Shown: piece after piece, positions 1 through 7,676 of the stretch
How the letters are laid out: each line of letters starts with the position of its first letter
Position numbering within the stretch: the stretch's first letter is position 1
DNA from: CAZLLE01 sp964560425
GTDB lineage: Bacteria; Campylobacterota; Campylobacteria; Campylobacterales; QNZT01
Assembly (NCBI GenBank): GCA_964560425.1
Contig: CAZLLE010000042.1
Coordinates: 1-35,499, forward strand
Direction: 5' to 3'
DNA: 35,499 nucleotides
Position numbers and translations under genes: made by a program
The notes under the pieces: model-generated
What the model was told of the DNA's origin: nothing
Databases searched by the model: none
What the model saw: the letters and a program-made list of their open reading frames with translations, nothing else

Positions 1-183
1 TATGTGGTATCGTCTTATAGAGATATGAGTGGAGTTCATGAGCTAACTGCTAGAGATTGGGGATCAATTGATAGAAATAATTACAAAATAGAGATTGATG
101 AAAATGATATGGCTACTGTTTATACTCTTGAAGTAGAACATCAAGAGCATAACTATATTCAAGATGGTGTAATCTCCAAAAAT
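1..183 (+). mobile_element. Intein C-terminal fragment inserted in NifU
   Basis: The 61 codons before the NifU Cys do not resemble NifU. They end in VYTLEVEHQEHNYIQDG followed by VISKN and then Cys. This matches intein block F (VYxLxVxxxHNFxxxG) and block G (NG.....N followed by Cys). Asn 181-183 would be the terminal intein residue and Cys 184-186 the +1 extein nucleophile. The usual penultimate His is Lys here, a variant known in some inteins. The N-terminal splice blocks and any homing endonuclease lie outside the window, so mini-intein or full-length intein cannot be decided. A frame-preserving insertion of another kind is possible but less likely, because both splice blocks are in register with the conserved Cys. 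Confidence 0.85.
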
Positions 184-777
184 TGCTCAGTAATGGCTTA
201 TGATGTAATCAAAAAAGCAGCAGCTGAGTATAAGGGTGTTGATATGGAGAGCTTTGAGTCTGAAATTATTGTTTGTGAATGTGCAAGGGTAACACTTGGG
301 ACTATTAGAGAAGTTATCAAAATCAATGATCTTACAACAGTTGAGCAGATTACAGACTATACAAAAGCTGGTGCATTTTGTAAATCATGTATCAAGCCAG
401 GTGGTCATGAAGAGAAAGATTATTATCTTGTAGATATTTTAGCTGAGGTTAGAGCTGAAATGAATGCAGATTCTCTAAAGGCGGCAGGTGAATCAGCAGC
501 TGGTGGTGCTCAAGTTGCATTTGCTCAGATGACTTTGGTTCAAAAGTTAAAAGCTGTAGAGAATACATTGGATGAGAATATTCGTCAAATGTTAATTATG
601 GATGGTGGAGATATGGAAGTTCTTGATATCAAAGAGAATGGCTCTAATATTGATATATATATTCGCTATTTGGGAGCATGTAATGGATGTGCTAGTAGTT
701 CTACTGGTACTTTATATGCTATTGAGGCTGTTCTTAAAGAGAAGCTTGATGAGAGTATTAGAGTATTACCAATCTAA
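1..777 (+). CDS. nifU: NifU Fe-S cluster scaffold protein, 3' part, carrying the end of an intein
   Basis: NifU assembles Fe-S clusters on cysteines and hands them to apoproteins, normally with the cysteine desulfurase NifS. The frame is open at the left edge, so the gene starts outside the window. Codons 1-61 are intein. The host protein resumes at the Cys codon 184-186 with CSVMAYDVIKKAAAEYKG, the end of the IscU-like domain as remembered from Helicobacter and Campylobacter NifU, where it follows KMH. Next comes a BFD-like [2Fe-2S] domain (CEC at 274-282, CKSC at about 379-390), then the C-terminal NifU domain with CNGC at 679-690. Length and order from the Cys onward are normal for epsilonproteobacterial NifU. 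The gene ends convergent to a porin gene, with a shared terminator. The family call is secure; the 5' part cannot be judged. Confidence 0.93.
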   Translation, partial: YVVSSYRDMSGVHELTARDWGSIDRNNYKIEIDENDMATVYTLEVEHQEHNYIQDGVISKNCSVMAYDVIKKAAAEYKGVDMESFESEIIVCECARVTLGTIREVIKINDLTTVEQITDYTKAGAFCKSCIKPGGHEEKDYYLVDILAEVRAEMNADSLKAAGESAAGGAQVAFAQMTLVQKLKAVENTLDENIRQMLIMDGGDMEVLDIKENGSNIDIYIRYLGACNGCASSSTGTLYAIEAVLKEKLDESIRVLPI

Positions 778-802
778 TTAAAAGGGGTTTTCCCTTTTAA
801 TT
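776..802. terminator. Bidirectional terminator between nifU and porin gene
   Basis: Perfect 11-bp inverted repeat AATTAAAAGGG / CCCTTTTAATT around the loop GTTTT. It overlaps the nifU stop codon on the left and the porin stop codon on the right. The A/T-rich arms give a T-run in both directions, so one hairpin can end both convergent genes. Confidence 0.85.
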
Positions 803-2393
803 AAAATTTATATTTTACAGCTACTTTAGATAATTTTATATTTTTCTTATCACTTATATCACTTGTTTTGTCTATATATGCTGCTACAAATAGAAGATTC
901 TTTTTGGGTTTGTATTTAAGTACTATATCTGTTTCACTTCCATCTCTTGTAGATGTTGCATCTGAGGATTTGGAGTAAGATGCTTGTGATACTACAAGTT
1001 GTAAATTTTTTGGAATAATATTTTTGAATGCAGGAATATTATATTTTCCAATAAATTTTACAGCTGTTACATCTTTGTTGTACTCATTTTTTGACTTAGA
1101 TGAGCTTGTGTATGCTGGATCTCCACCCCATTTATTTAATATTACATCACCGTTACTTTTATTGATAGCAACAATAATCTGTCCTCCTTTGTATCCTATA
1201 GCTCCTTTTACACCAAGTAGCATTGGGTTTCCATCTTGATCTTCAACACTTTGATGAATTAGTTGAGCACCTACCATTGTTTTGACACCATTTGCCATTT
1301 TAAATTTCATCATGCCATCTACATAAGTAACATTTGCAACATCAAAAGCATAATATTCCCATACTTGTATAGTTGCATTTTTAATAGATTTATTGATTAT
1401 ACCTGCAATAGCTATATCGTCACTCTTCTTCTTATCTACTGCATTTGTAGCCAAAGTTGCACCAAGTTGGGCATTTGTATCAACATCTTCTAGATCAAAT
1501 AGTTCAATATTTTCATCATCATAAGATCTACTTTTAGTAGATTTAGATGGTTGTGGTTTTATGCCACCTTTTTTAATCTCTGTAATATATGCACCTACTA
1601 CAGTACTATTTTTGATTAGCTTTGAAGAGCTTGCAACTGCTCCTTTATACATATTTGATATAGTTGAAGATTTATCTTTTGTTAATGGAGTATTTAGTCT
1701 AAATTGTCCTGCTTGTACTTTTAAATTTTTACCTTTGTACTTGACATAAGTTTCACTAAGTCCTGTTTCTGTTTTGATCTCTTTATTTGGAACATCGCTT
1801 AGACCTGTATCTCCTGCAATATAGTGTGATATTTTGGCACTTACTCCTTTATATGAAGGGGTTTCATATCCTGTTTCAAGATAGTATACACTTGCTTTTG
1901 CTTTTTCATTATCTGCGTAAGCAACTGTTGCCCTTCCATGAACTTTTCCTATATTTTTTTTTTTATTACTATTTATATATTTGGTTGTAGGTTTAATTAT
2001 GGGTTGAGATTGGATATTATTTTCTACTATATATTCATCTTTTTTTATTATTTGAGGCTCTTGGATTTGGACAATAGTTGGTTTCCATCTATGTTGTGGA
2101 GGAGTTTCTATATATTGTGGTTGAGGCTCAGGTATTTCAGTTATTTGTTTATTGTTATTATTGTTTTGGATAATATACTCCACCTCTTGGCCATTTTCTA
2201 TCTCTCTAATAATGGTTGGCTGATTATGAGTATATATATTTTGTTTCTCTATATGAGACTCATCAGTAGAATAGACTGAACCATCAGCATAATAGATCAA
2301 TCCCATCTCTTTGTCAATTTTAATTATTCTGCTATTTTGTGCGGATAAAAGAGCAGTAATTAATAGTGACATATAAATTATACTTTTTTTCAT
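801..2393 (-). CDS. Outer-membrane porin (OprD-like family of Campylobacterota)
   Basis: A 530-residue exported protein. Residues 1-18 form a signal peptide (MKKSIIYMSLLITALLSA). Residues about 20-145 are low-complexity, rich in Gln, Pro and Asn (for example EIPEPQPQYIETPP), a periplasmic or plug-like segment unusual for a porin. From about residue 150 alternating hydrophobic/polar strands start (GRATVAYADNEKA...) and the last residue is Phe (VAVKYKF), the signature of an outer-membrane beta-barrel recognised by BamA. Strands such as KVQAGQFRLNTPL resemble the OprD-like porins common in Sulfurimonas-type genomes; the substrate is not predictable. A gene for a small secreted peptide lies 72 nt upstream on the same strand and may be cotranscribed. 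The protein could be a general diffusion porin or a specific channel. Confidence 0.8.
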   Translation of the reverse strand: MKKSIIYMSLLITALLSAQNSRIIKIDKEMGLIYYADGSVYSTDESHIEKQNIYTHNQPTIIREIENGQEVEYIIQNNNNNKQITEIPEPQPQYIETPPQHRWKPTIVQIQEPQIIKKDEYIVENNIQSQPIIKPTTKYINSNKKKNIGKVHGRATVAYADNEKAKASVYYLETGYETPSYKGVSAKISHYIAGDTGLSDVPNKEIKTETGLSETYVKYKGKNLKVQAGQFRLNTPLTKDKSSTISNMYKGAVASSSKLIKNSTVVGAYITEIKKGGIKPQPSKSTKSRSYDDENIELFDLEDVDTNAQLGATLATNAVDKKKSDDIAIAGIINKSIKNATIQVWEYYAFDVANVTYVDGMMKFKMANGVKTMVGAQLIHQSVEDQDGNPMLLGVKGAIGYKGGQIIVAINKSNGDVILNKWGGDPAYTSSSKSKNEYNKDVTAVKFIGKYNIPAFKNIIPKNLQLVVSQASYSKSSDATSTRDGSETDIVLKYKPKKNLLFVAAYIDKTSDISDKKNIKLSKVAVKYKF

Positions 2394-2465
2394 TCTTAAA
2401 TATCCTATTTTTTATTCTTCTAAAGAAGATCGGATTTTAAGAAAATAATTTTAATTTATAATCTA

Positions 2466-2648
2466 TTAATCTATTGGATCTTCTGCCTCTTCACATAGAT
2501 CAAATGGAATAATTGGAGATTCCGAATCTGTAATTTCAACATCAGTTGTATCAAATAGAGATGAGATAATTGTTGAAAGATTATCATCTGCTTGTGTATA
2601 GGTTAAACTTAAAACAGCAATAAAAAATAGTTTAAATAAAGTTTTCAT
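2466..2648 (-). CDS. Small secreted acidic protein of unknown function
   Basis: I do not recognise a family. The product is 60 residues: a signal peptide (MKTLFKLFFIAVLSLTYTQA) and a mature part of about 40 residues that is strongly acidic (DTTDVEITDSESPI, EEAEDPID) with one Cys. The ATG at 2646-2648 is chosen over one four codons upstream because GGAGAAAG sits 3 nt before it, and that upstream ATG would itself overlap this ribosome site. The gene lies 72 nt upstream of the porin gene on the same strand and 205 nt from the divergent chemoreceptor gene. It could be a periplasmic accessory of the porin; that is only a neighbourhood guess. Confidence 0.55.
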   Translation of the reverse strand: MKTLFKLFFIAVLSLTYTQADDNLSTIISSLFDTTDVEITDSESPIIPFDLCEEAEDPID

Positions 2649-2798
2649 AACTTTCTCCATTTAGTTTTTTTAGTAAGTTTTTATTTACTTGTTTACAGTT
2701 TATATAAATAAACTTATGTGAAACTTAAATAGGAAAAACTTTAATTTTATATTTTGTATTTTTAAATTTTACTTTAGATTAGTTACTTTTTGTAAAAT

Positions 2799-2825
2799 TA
2801 AAATGATTATGAAAGAGGACGATAA
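2799..2825 (+). promoter_or_regulatory. Sigma-28 (FliA)-type promoter of the CZB chemoreceptor gene
   Basis: TAAA at 2799-2802, exactly 17 nt, then CGATAA at 2820-2825. This fits the flagellar sigma-28 consensus TAAA-N15-GC-CGATAA (E. coli FliA) and the CGATWT-like -10 of Helicobacter and Campylobacter. Transcription would start near 2833, about 20 nt before the ATG, leaving room for the AAAAAGGGG ribosome site. Two other sites in the window have the same 17-nt spacing, which adds support. Confidence 0.65.
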
Positions 2826-2853
2826 TGTAATATTAGAGTAAAAAGGGGTTCAA

Positions 2854-4671
2854 ATGTTGATAAATTTAACAATATCAAATAAATTTAATATTATGGGAGG
2901 GTTTATATTTATAAGTTTACTAATTGTCTCTATAAGTACATATTTTTCGCTCAAAGATATTAAAAGTCACTATCATAGTTCACATGATATAGTAGATCAG
3001 GTAAGTGAAATAAAATCTCTTATTATTGGAGGGCTATTATATAATAGTTCATCAGGTGTTGTAGTAAGATTACCTAATAATCAAAAAGCAAAAAAAACTA
3101 TGAAGATGGGATTAGAAAAAGTTTCTCTTGCTATGGAAAATATTAAAAAATTGAATAAAGATATCTACTCTTCTTTAGAGAATGATTATAAAGTCTTTAT
3201 TGAATATGCTTTATCAGAATATGACAAAATAAGTAAAGGAGGTAGATTCTCTGAGGAGGAGATAAATATAAATCTCAAGAATTGGAGAACTCTAAAATTT
3301 AAAACTTTATCGATTATTAAAAAGCTCAAAAAAGAGAGTCTTGAGGCAGACAGAGGTTTTTCACAACTTTTACAAGACTCTATTATAAATTTTTTAATTC
3401 TTGTATCTACGATGGGTTCTATTGTTATTGTAATATTAGCTCTATTTAGTAGGGATATTACAATACGACTTCATCGCATGAATATGAAAGTTTTGAAAAT
3501 ATTAGATAGTAAAAATTTGGATAATAGAATAAATTCAAAAGGACATGATGAACTTAGCAAAACATCAAAAATTATAGATCAAATTTTGGATAGAGCTCAA
3601 GATGAAACAGATAAAGCAAGTAAAAATGCTGATATAGCAAAAGAGAAAGTTTTGGTAGCAGATATGGAACTTGAAAAGAATAGATTAATTATAGAACTTA
3701 TTAATAATATGTCAAATGGTCTCTCTAGTGATATGCATATTGTTCAAAGTGGTCTTTTAAATAATATGCAGTTTTTAGAAAATATAGATTATTTGAGTAG
3801 AGAATCCACAGAAAATATTACTGTACTTGGTGAAAATACACAAAATATTATTGGTGCGGTGGAGAGTGTCTCTGAAGTGTTATCAAGTTCGATGGAAAAT
3901 ACGCAAAATTTAGATACAAGTGTCAAAGAGATTAGTTCTGTAGTTACATTAATCAAAGATATTTCGGATCAGATTAATTTATTGGCACTTAATGCTGCAA
4001 TAGAGGCGGCTAGGGCAGGTGAACATGGAAGAGGTTTTGCTGTTGTTGCTGATGAAGTAAGGCAATTAGCAGAGAGGACACAAAAAGCTACAAATGATAT
4101 AGAACTTAATATCAGTCTATTGAAACAAAATAGTGTCAAGATGATAGAAAAAAATTCTGAAGCGGTTGAAGAGTCCTCTTCCTCTCTTCGTACACTTGAT
4201 GTTTTTCAAATGAGCTTTGATAAATTATCACATAATATCGAAAAGATCAAAGAAGATATCTCTGATATCTCTCTTGGTATCAATTTAAACTTAGCAAAAA
4301 TTGATCATGTTGTCTTTAAAACAGATGGTTATACAGCTATTATCACTGAAAATAGAGATATTAAATTATTAGATGACAAAAATTGTAGATTTGGAAAATG
4401 GAAATTTAAATATGAGTCAAAAATATCCTCACTGCCTAGTTATAATAAGATAGATAATCCTCACTATCAAGTTCATGAGTGTGTTAATCAGGCATTAACA
4501 TATTTGCATAATGGAAATATGTCAGAACATTATGGTGATATTTATAAACTTTTTAAAGAGGCAGAGGAGAATAGTGTTAAATTATTTAAAGTTTTGATAT
4601 CTATAGAAGATGAAAAGAGAAGAAGCACTAATAGCTCCTTAAAATCTTCAAAAGAGACTTTATTTGCATAA
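2854..4671 (+). CDS. Methyl-accepting chemotaxis protein with C-terminal CZB zinc-binding domain
   Basis: A 605-residue inner-membrane chemoreceptor signalling through CheW/CheA. Membrane segment about 12-32, a helical periplasmic ligand domain about 33-177, second membrane segment about 178-198, a HAMP-like linker, then the cytoplasmic coiled-coil with the receptor tip (NLLALNAAIEAARAGEHGRG, residues 376-395). A CZB (chemoreceptor zinc-binding) domain covers about 480-575, with the expected ligands His485, Cys511 (CRFGKW), His537 and His541 (HYQVH). CZB domains in other bacteria bind zinc and can sense zinc or hypochlorous acid through the Cys. The periplasmic ligand is unknown. The start is supported by AAAAAGGGG just upstream, and a sigma-28-like promoter puts the gene in the flagellar regulon. 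No adjacent che genes. Confidence 0.93.
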   Translation: MLINLTISNKFNIMGGFIFISLLIVSISTYFSLKDIKSHYHSSHDIVDQVSEIKSLIIGGLLYNSSSGVVVRLPNNQKAKKTMKMGLEKVSLAMENIKKLNKDIYSSLENDYKVFIEYALSEYDKISKGGRFSEEEININLKNWRTLKFKTLSIIKKLKKESLEADRGFSQLLQDSIINFLILVSTMGSIVIVILALFSRDITIRLHRMNMKVLKILDSKNLDNRINSKGHDELSKTSKIIDQILDRAQDETDKASKNADIAKEKVLVADMELEKNRLIIELINNMSNGLSSDMHIVQSGLLNNMQFLENIDYLSRESTENITVLGENTQNIIGAVESVSEVLSSSMENTQNLDTSVKEISSVVTLIKDISDQINLLALNAAIEAARAGEHGRGFAVVADEVRQLAERTQKATNDIELNISLLKQNSVKMIEKNSEAVEESSSSLRTLDVFQMSFDKLSHNIEKIKEDISDISLGINLNLAKIDHVVFKTDGYTAIITENRDIKLLDDKNCRFGKWKFKYESKISSLPSYNKIDNPHYQVHECVNQALTYLHNGNMSEHYGDIYKLFKEAEENSVKLFKVLISIEDEKRRSTNSSLKSSKETLFA

Positions 4672-4693
4672 AGAGGGAGTTTTAAAACCCTCT
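4672..4693. terminator. Terminator between chemoreceptor and DUF937 genes
   Basis: AGAGGG / CCCTCT inverted repeat around AGTTTTAAAA, directly after the chemoreceptor stop codon and before the convergent DUF937 stop. The loop itself contains GTTTTAAAAC, which can extend the stem. A pyrimidine run (TCTCTTATTATTT) follows. Confidence 0.7.
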
Positions 4694-4703
4694 CTCTTAT
4701 TAT

Positions 4704-5264
4704 TTAAAATAGGTATTTCATTGCCAAACCAGCAACATCATCAATAACACTACCATCATTATCAAAATCCAACATATCTATTAATCCTCCACCACTAGAT
4801 GAATTATTATTGGCAGGAGTGTTACTATTATTAAAATTTGAAGCCATTCCTTTTGATAGTGATCCAATAATCATTGGAGCTAACATTGGTAAAAGAGATT
4901 TGATTAGAGAGCTACTTACACCTGTTTTTTGAGAAACTTGGGAAGCAATTTCACGACTTCCTTCACGGCTGCCTGTAATATGTTTTAAAATATCTATACC
5001 ATTTTCTTTCATGTTTCTATTGTTGTAGTGAGCAGATGGATGATCAAGTATATCTGCATATTTACTATCTTTTATCAAATCTTCCAACTCTGATGAGTTA
5101 TGAGAACCACTTTGCACTCTACCTTTAACTTGTCCTAGCATTGCACTTCCAAGAGTAGAAAGAAGATCTCCTGCACCTTTTTGATCTGAACCCATTTGTG
5201 AAGCTATCTGCTTTAAAAGATCACCGTTTCCGCTATTTAATAATAAATCAACTAATCCTGCCAT
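4704..5264 (-). CDS. DUF937 family protein (YidB-like), function unknown
   Basis: A 186-residue protein without signal peptide. Residues about 1-55 are a small helical repeat unit (GLVDLLLNSGNGDLLKQIAS). The middle has a VSQKTGVSSSLIKSLLPMLA segment typical of DUF937, in which helical repeats of this type recur. A Gly/Ser/Asn-rich linker (NNSNTPANNNSSSGGG) leads to a tail with LDFDNDGSVIDDV, a DxDxDG calcium-loop-like or dockerin-like motif. The ATG at 5262-5264 is chosen because AAGG lies 9 nt upstream; a TTG three codons earlier abuts that site. A TATAAT lies at 5305-5310 on this strand. DUF937 proteins have no settled role. Confidence 0.75.
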   Translation of the reverse strand: MAGLVDLLLNSGNGDLLKQIASQMGSDQKGAGDLLSTLGSAMLGQVKGRVQSGSHNSSELEDLIKDSKYADILDHPSAHYNNRNMKENGIDILKHITGSREGSREIASQVSQKTGVSSSLIKSLLPMLAPMIIGSLSKGMASNFNNSNTPANNNSSSGGGLIDMLDFDNDGSVIDDVAGLAMKYLF

Positions 5265-5304
5265 ATATTTCAACCTTTTCTTATGTTTATCGTTATTGTA
5301 CTCA

Positions 5305-5310
5305 ATTATA
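5305..5310 (-). promoter_or_regulatory. Candidate -10 element of the DUF937 gene
   Basis: TATAAT on the minus strand, about 40 nt upstream of the chosen ATG, in the 60-nt gap after ytfJ. Campylobacterota housekeeping promoters often lack a clear -35 box, and none is seen here. Confidence 0.4.
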
Positions 5311-5324
5311 AAATAAAGTTTACT

Positions 5325-5837
5325 TTAAATATTTTCCATAATGAGTTTTAATACCTTCTGAATCTCTTTATTATTGAGTTTACCTTCATATTTGTAGATT
5401 AATATTCCCTGTTTATCAAAAAGTAAAATGTCTGAACTATCATCTTTTAATCCCCATTCCGAAACTAATTTTTTTGTTTTATCTTTAACATAAATAGCAT
5501 TAGGATATTGTTTCTGTTTGGCTTTTAATTTTGCTTCTATTGCAAAATTTGGCAACCAAGTTGCAGCTAGGTTTACTATGGCAATTGAAGCATATTTTTG
5601 AGGGTCAAATTTTGCCTCTTTGAGTGCCTCTGAAAGAGCATTATTTGTATCCTTTTCATCAGGATCAACATAAAAAATTAAATATACTTTATTTTTTATC
5701 ATTTGAGAGTTCCACGGGGTTCCATCGACTCTTCCACCATCTTTATCACTTAATATTATAGGTTTTGCACTCTCTCCAACACTCAAAGAGAAGAGAGAAG
5801 TTGTAAATATAATAAGAGAAATTATAACTTTATACAT
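5325..5837 (-). CDS. YtfJ-like periplasmic thioredoxin-fold protein
   Basis: A 170-residue exported protein: signal peptide MYKVIISLIIFTTSLFSLSV, then a thioredoxin-like fold with an early PWNSQMIKNKVYLIFYVDPDEKD segment. This resembles YtfJ (about 184 residues in E. coli), a periplasmic protein of unknown activity. The CxxC of true thioredoxins is absent, so redox catalysis is not expected. The ATG at 5835-5837 is chosen because AAGGAG precedes it by 6 nt and a signal peptide begins there; a longer frame with 25 extra residues would bury the signal. The gene is divergent from the first rhodanese operon, with 188 nt between them. Confidence 0.75.
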   Translation of the reverse strand: MYKVIISLIIFTTSLFSLSVGESAKPIILSDKDGGRVDGTPWNSQMIKNKVYLIFYVDPDEKDTNNALSEALKEAKFDPQKYASIAIVNLAATWLPNFAIEAKLKAKQKQYPNAIYVKDKTKKLVSEWGLKDDSSDILLFDKQGILIYKYEGKLNNKEIQKVLKLIMENI

Positions 5838-5941
5838 AGGGGGCTCCTTAACTAAAATTAGTTTATATATTTTATATTCTACTATGATTTTTCTTCTATT
5901 TAGACAAGACAATTTTAAAAGAATACTTAAATTTTTTTTAT

Positions 5942-5974
5942 ATAAGTAAATTTTAAATATTTCATCTATATAAT
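5942..5974 (+). promoter_or_regulatory. Promoter of cassette copy 1 (TATAAT at 5969-5974)
   Basis: A 33-nt block ending in CTATATAAT. It is 28/33 identical, without gaps, to 8727-8759 in front of cassette copy 2. TATAAT is a consensus -10. The leader to the rhodanese ATG would be about 45 nt. Conservation between the duplicates upstream of the -10 (ATAAGTAA...TTTTAA) suggests more than a bare -10, possibly a regulator site. Confidence 0.65.
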
Positions 5975-6025
5975 GGATATTTATTATAAAAATTAGAGAA
6001 AAATTATATAAAGGATTTTAGAAAA

Positions 6026-6655
6026 ATGAGACTGTTATTTTTTACAATAATGATAACTATTTTATCCCTTTCCAATACACTATTTGCACTAGAAGTTAAT
6101 ATTACAGAAGATATTCCCTATATTAAAGTAGAACATAATGGAAAAAGTATAAAAATTCAGAGGAATCAAAATACAAGAAATAAACTGACTAATAGTTATA
6201 CAAAAACATCACGACCTTGTCCTCCCTTTTGTATCCATCCTATGAAAGTTGCAGATGGTGTTAAAAGTGTTGGAGAGCTTGAAGTCTTAGATTTTTTAGA
6301 AAATGAGGTTAGTAATAATAGAGGATTACTTATTGATTCTCGTATGCCTCAATGGTTTAAGAATGGTACAATTCCTGGCTCTTTAAATATTCCATTTACA
6401 CTTCTTAGTAAGGGTAATAAACAGGGTTATTTTGATCGAATTTTGACACTTTTAGGAGCAATCAAACAAGATGGAATTTGGAATTTTTCTAAGGCACAAA
6501 AGCTTTTACTCTTTTGTAATGGACCTTGGTGTGGACAGTCTCCACGAGAGATTAAAAGTCTTTTGTCCGTAGGTTATCCCGCACATAAAATATTTTATTA
6601 TAGAGGCGGTATGCAAAATTGGCAAATGATGGGACTTACAACTATAAAACCATAA
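6026..6655 (+). CDS. Periplasmic rhodanese-domain protein, cassette copy 1
   Basis: A 209-residue protein with signal peptide (about 1-21). A conserved pre-domain segment RPCPPFCIHPM holds Cys65 and Cys69. A single rhodanese domain spans about 80-209, with DSRMPQW, the inlet P-GSLNIP and the active loop CNGPWCGQSPR, where Cys164 is the expected persulfide-carrying nucleophile; the second Cys, 169, is a family trait. The C-terminus has the YYRGGMQNWQMMG signature. Such domains move sulfane sulfur between donors and acceptors. I remember CPPxC plus CNGPWC rhodaneses from many proteobacteria, without an assigned function. First gene of the operon; 33 nt to the LysM gene. The paralogue at 8792 is nearly identical over the domain. 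Confidence 0.88.
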   Translation: MRLLFFTIMITILSLSNTLFALEVNITEDIPYIKVEHNGKSIKIQRNQNTRNKLTNSYTKTSRPCPPFCIHPMKVADGVKSVGELEVLDFLENEVSNNRGLLIDSRMPQWFKNGTIPGSLNIPFTLLSKGNKQGYFDRILTLLGAIKQDGIWNFSKAQKLLLFCNGPWCGQSPREIKSLLSVGYPAHKIFYYRGGMQNWQMMGLTTIKP

Positions 6656-6688
6656 AAATTATTACCCAAAAACTATTAGGAGTTTATT

Positions 6689-7654
6689 ATGTGGAAAATT
6701 TTATCAATATTAATTATTACAGCACTTATTGTTTGGCAACTAGAATTTATAAAAACTATTATCGCTTGGCAAGTAGGTGTAGATTATGAACCAAAAACAG
6801 AGGTAACATTAAATCAAGAATTGAGTATGGACTCAATTAAAAATGTTTTTTCAGGCTTAGAAGAGGGAGTACCTCAAAGTAATAGAATTAAGTATCAAAA
6901 CAGAAATAGAGAAGAAAATTATGAAAATATTCTTATGGATGAGGCTCTAGAAAATGAGAGTGATATTAATATAGCTTCAAATGTTGATACTAGCTATCAA
7001 GTACAAAGCTCAATAGATAATAAGTCTATGGGGTATGAAGATATGTTAGTGGCAGAAGCTGATGAAGGTAGTGTTAAAAAAGAGTCTATACTTCATACTA
7101 ATAGAGCACAAAATAGCCAAAGTATAAAAGAAGAAAAGTGTTCTACTGATACTCTACTGCGAGGTAATCTTGGTAAGCTTTTGGCTTCTGCAAAAGAGGT
7201 TATGGATAGAGATTTATTACCTACAAAAAAAGAAAGTTCAAAAATAACTGCAAAAGAAATAAATAATGGACTTCCTATCGCTAAAACTATAGGATTTAAT
7301 GAAGAACCTATTAAAATACAAAGAAGGTATGTATCAGAGGAAGATCCTGTAGAAGCAAAACAGTTACTTACTGATCTTATTGCAACTGCTGATTGTGATG
7401 CTAATAGTAATTCTAATAGATATGTCACCAATTTACTTAAAGAGGTAACACATTCAAAAGTGAAGGTGATGAGAGTAGGGAAGGAGTATACAACTATTAG
7501 AGTTAGATCAGGAGATAGTTTATCAAAGTTAGCTGCTAGAATTTATGGAGATAGAAGTAAATTTCGTATTATTTATAATGCAAATCGAGATGTACTATCT
7601 AATCCAAATAGAATTTATGCTGGATTAATTCTCAAGATACCTACAGAATATTAA
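6689..7654 (+). CDS. Membrane-anchored LysM-domain protein, cassette copy 1
   Basis: A 321-residue protein. An N-terminal membrane anchor at about 4-27 (ILSILIITALIVWQLEFIKT) is followed by a long acidic, low-complexity linker. Two islands are conserved with the paralogue: KCSTDTLLRG...LGKLLASA (Cys151) and LLTDLIATADCD with NRYVTNLLKEV (Cys236). The C-terminus (about 269-318) is a LysM fold: VRSGDSLSKLAARIYGD, then YNANRD and a closing GLILKIP. LysM binds peptidoglycan, so the protein probably spans from the inner membrane to the wall. Start ATG follows AGGAG by 6 nt. Operon position is between the rhodanese and PilJ-repeat genes. The two conserved Cys could form a disulfide or accept sulfur from the rhodanese; this is inference. 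Confidence 0.8.
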   Translation: MWKILSILIITALIVWQLEFIKTIIAWQVGVDYEPKTEVTLNQELSMDSIKNVFSGLEEGVPQSNRIKYQNRNREENYENILMDEALENESDINIASNVDTSYQVQSSIDNKSMGYEDMLVAEADEGSVKKESILHTNRAQNSQSIKEEKCSTDTLLRGNLGKLLASAKEVMDRDLLPTKKESSKITAKEINNGLPIAKTIGFNEEPIKIQRRYVSEEDPVEAKQLLTDLIATADCDANSNSNRYVTNLLKEVTHSKVKVMRVGKEYTTIRVRSGDSLSKLAARIYGDRSKFRIIYNANRDVLSNPNRIYAGLILKIPTEY

Positions 7655-7676
7655 TATTTTGAGTAAGGATTAGAAG

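Noticed and set aside
1938..2279. 113-codon open frame on the plus strand
   Set aside because: Lies entirely opposite the porin gene, has a composition reflecting the antisense of a low-complexity region, and no ribosome site or family match.
2416..2429. TCTTC-TAAA-GAAGA hairpin between the small secreted peptide and porin genes
   Set aside because: Only five base pairs and no T-run on the transcribed strand; too weak to call a terminator.
5287..5313. Sigma-28 promoter for the DUF937 gene
   Set aside because: CGATAA is present on the minus strand, but no TAAA stands 17 nt upstream; a plain TATAAT nearby is the simpler call.
5450..5459. AATCCCCATT resembling the 18-nt leader element
   Set aside because: It is inside the ytfJ-like coding sequence, lacks the TTAYAC half, and is explained by the codons for EWGL.
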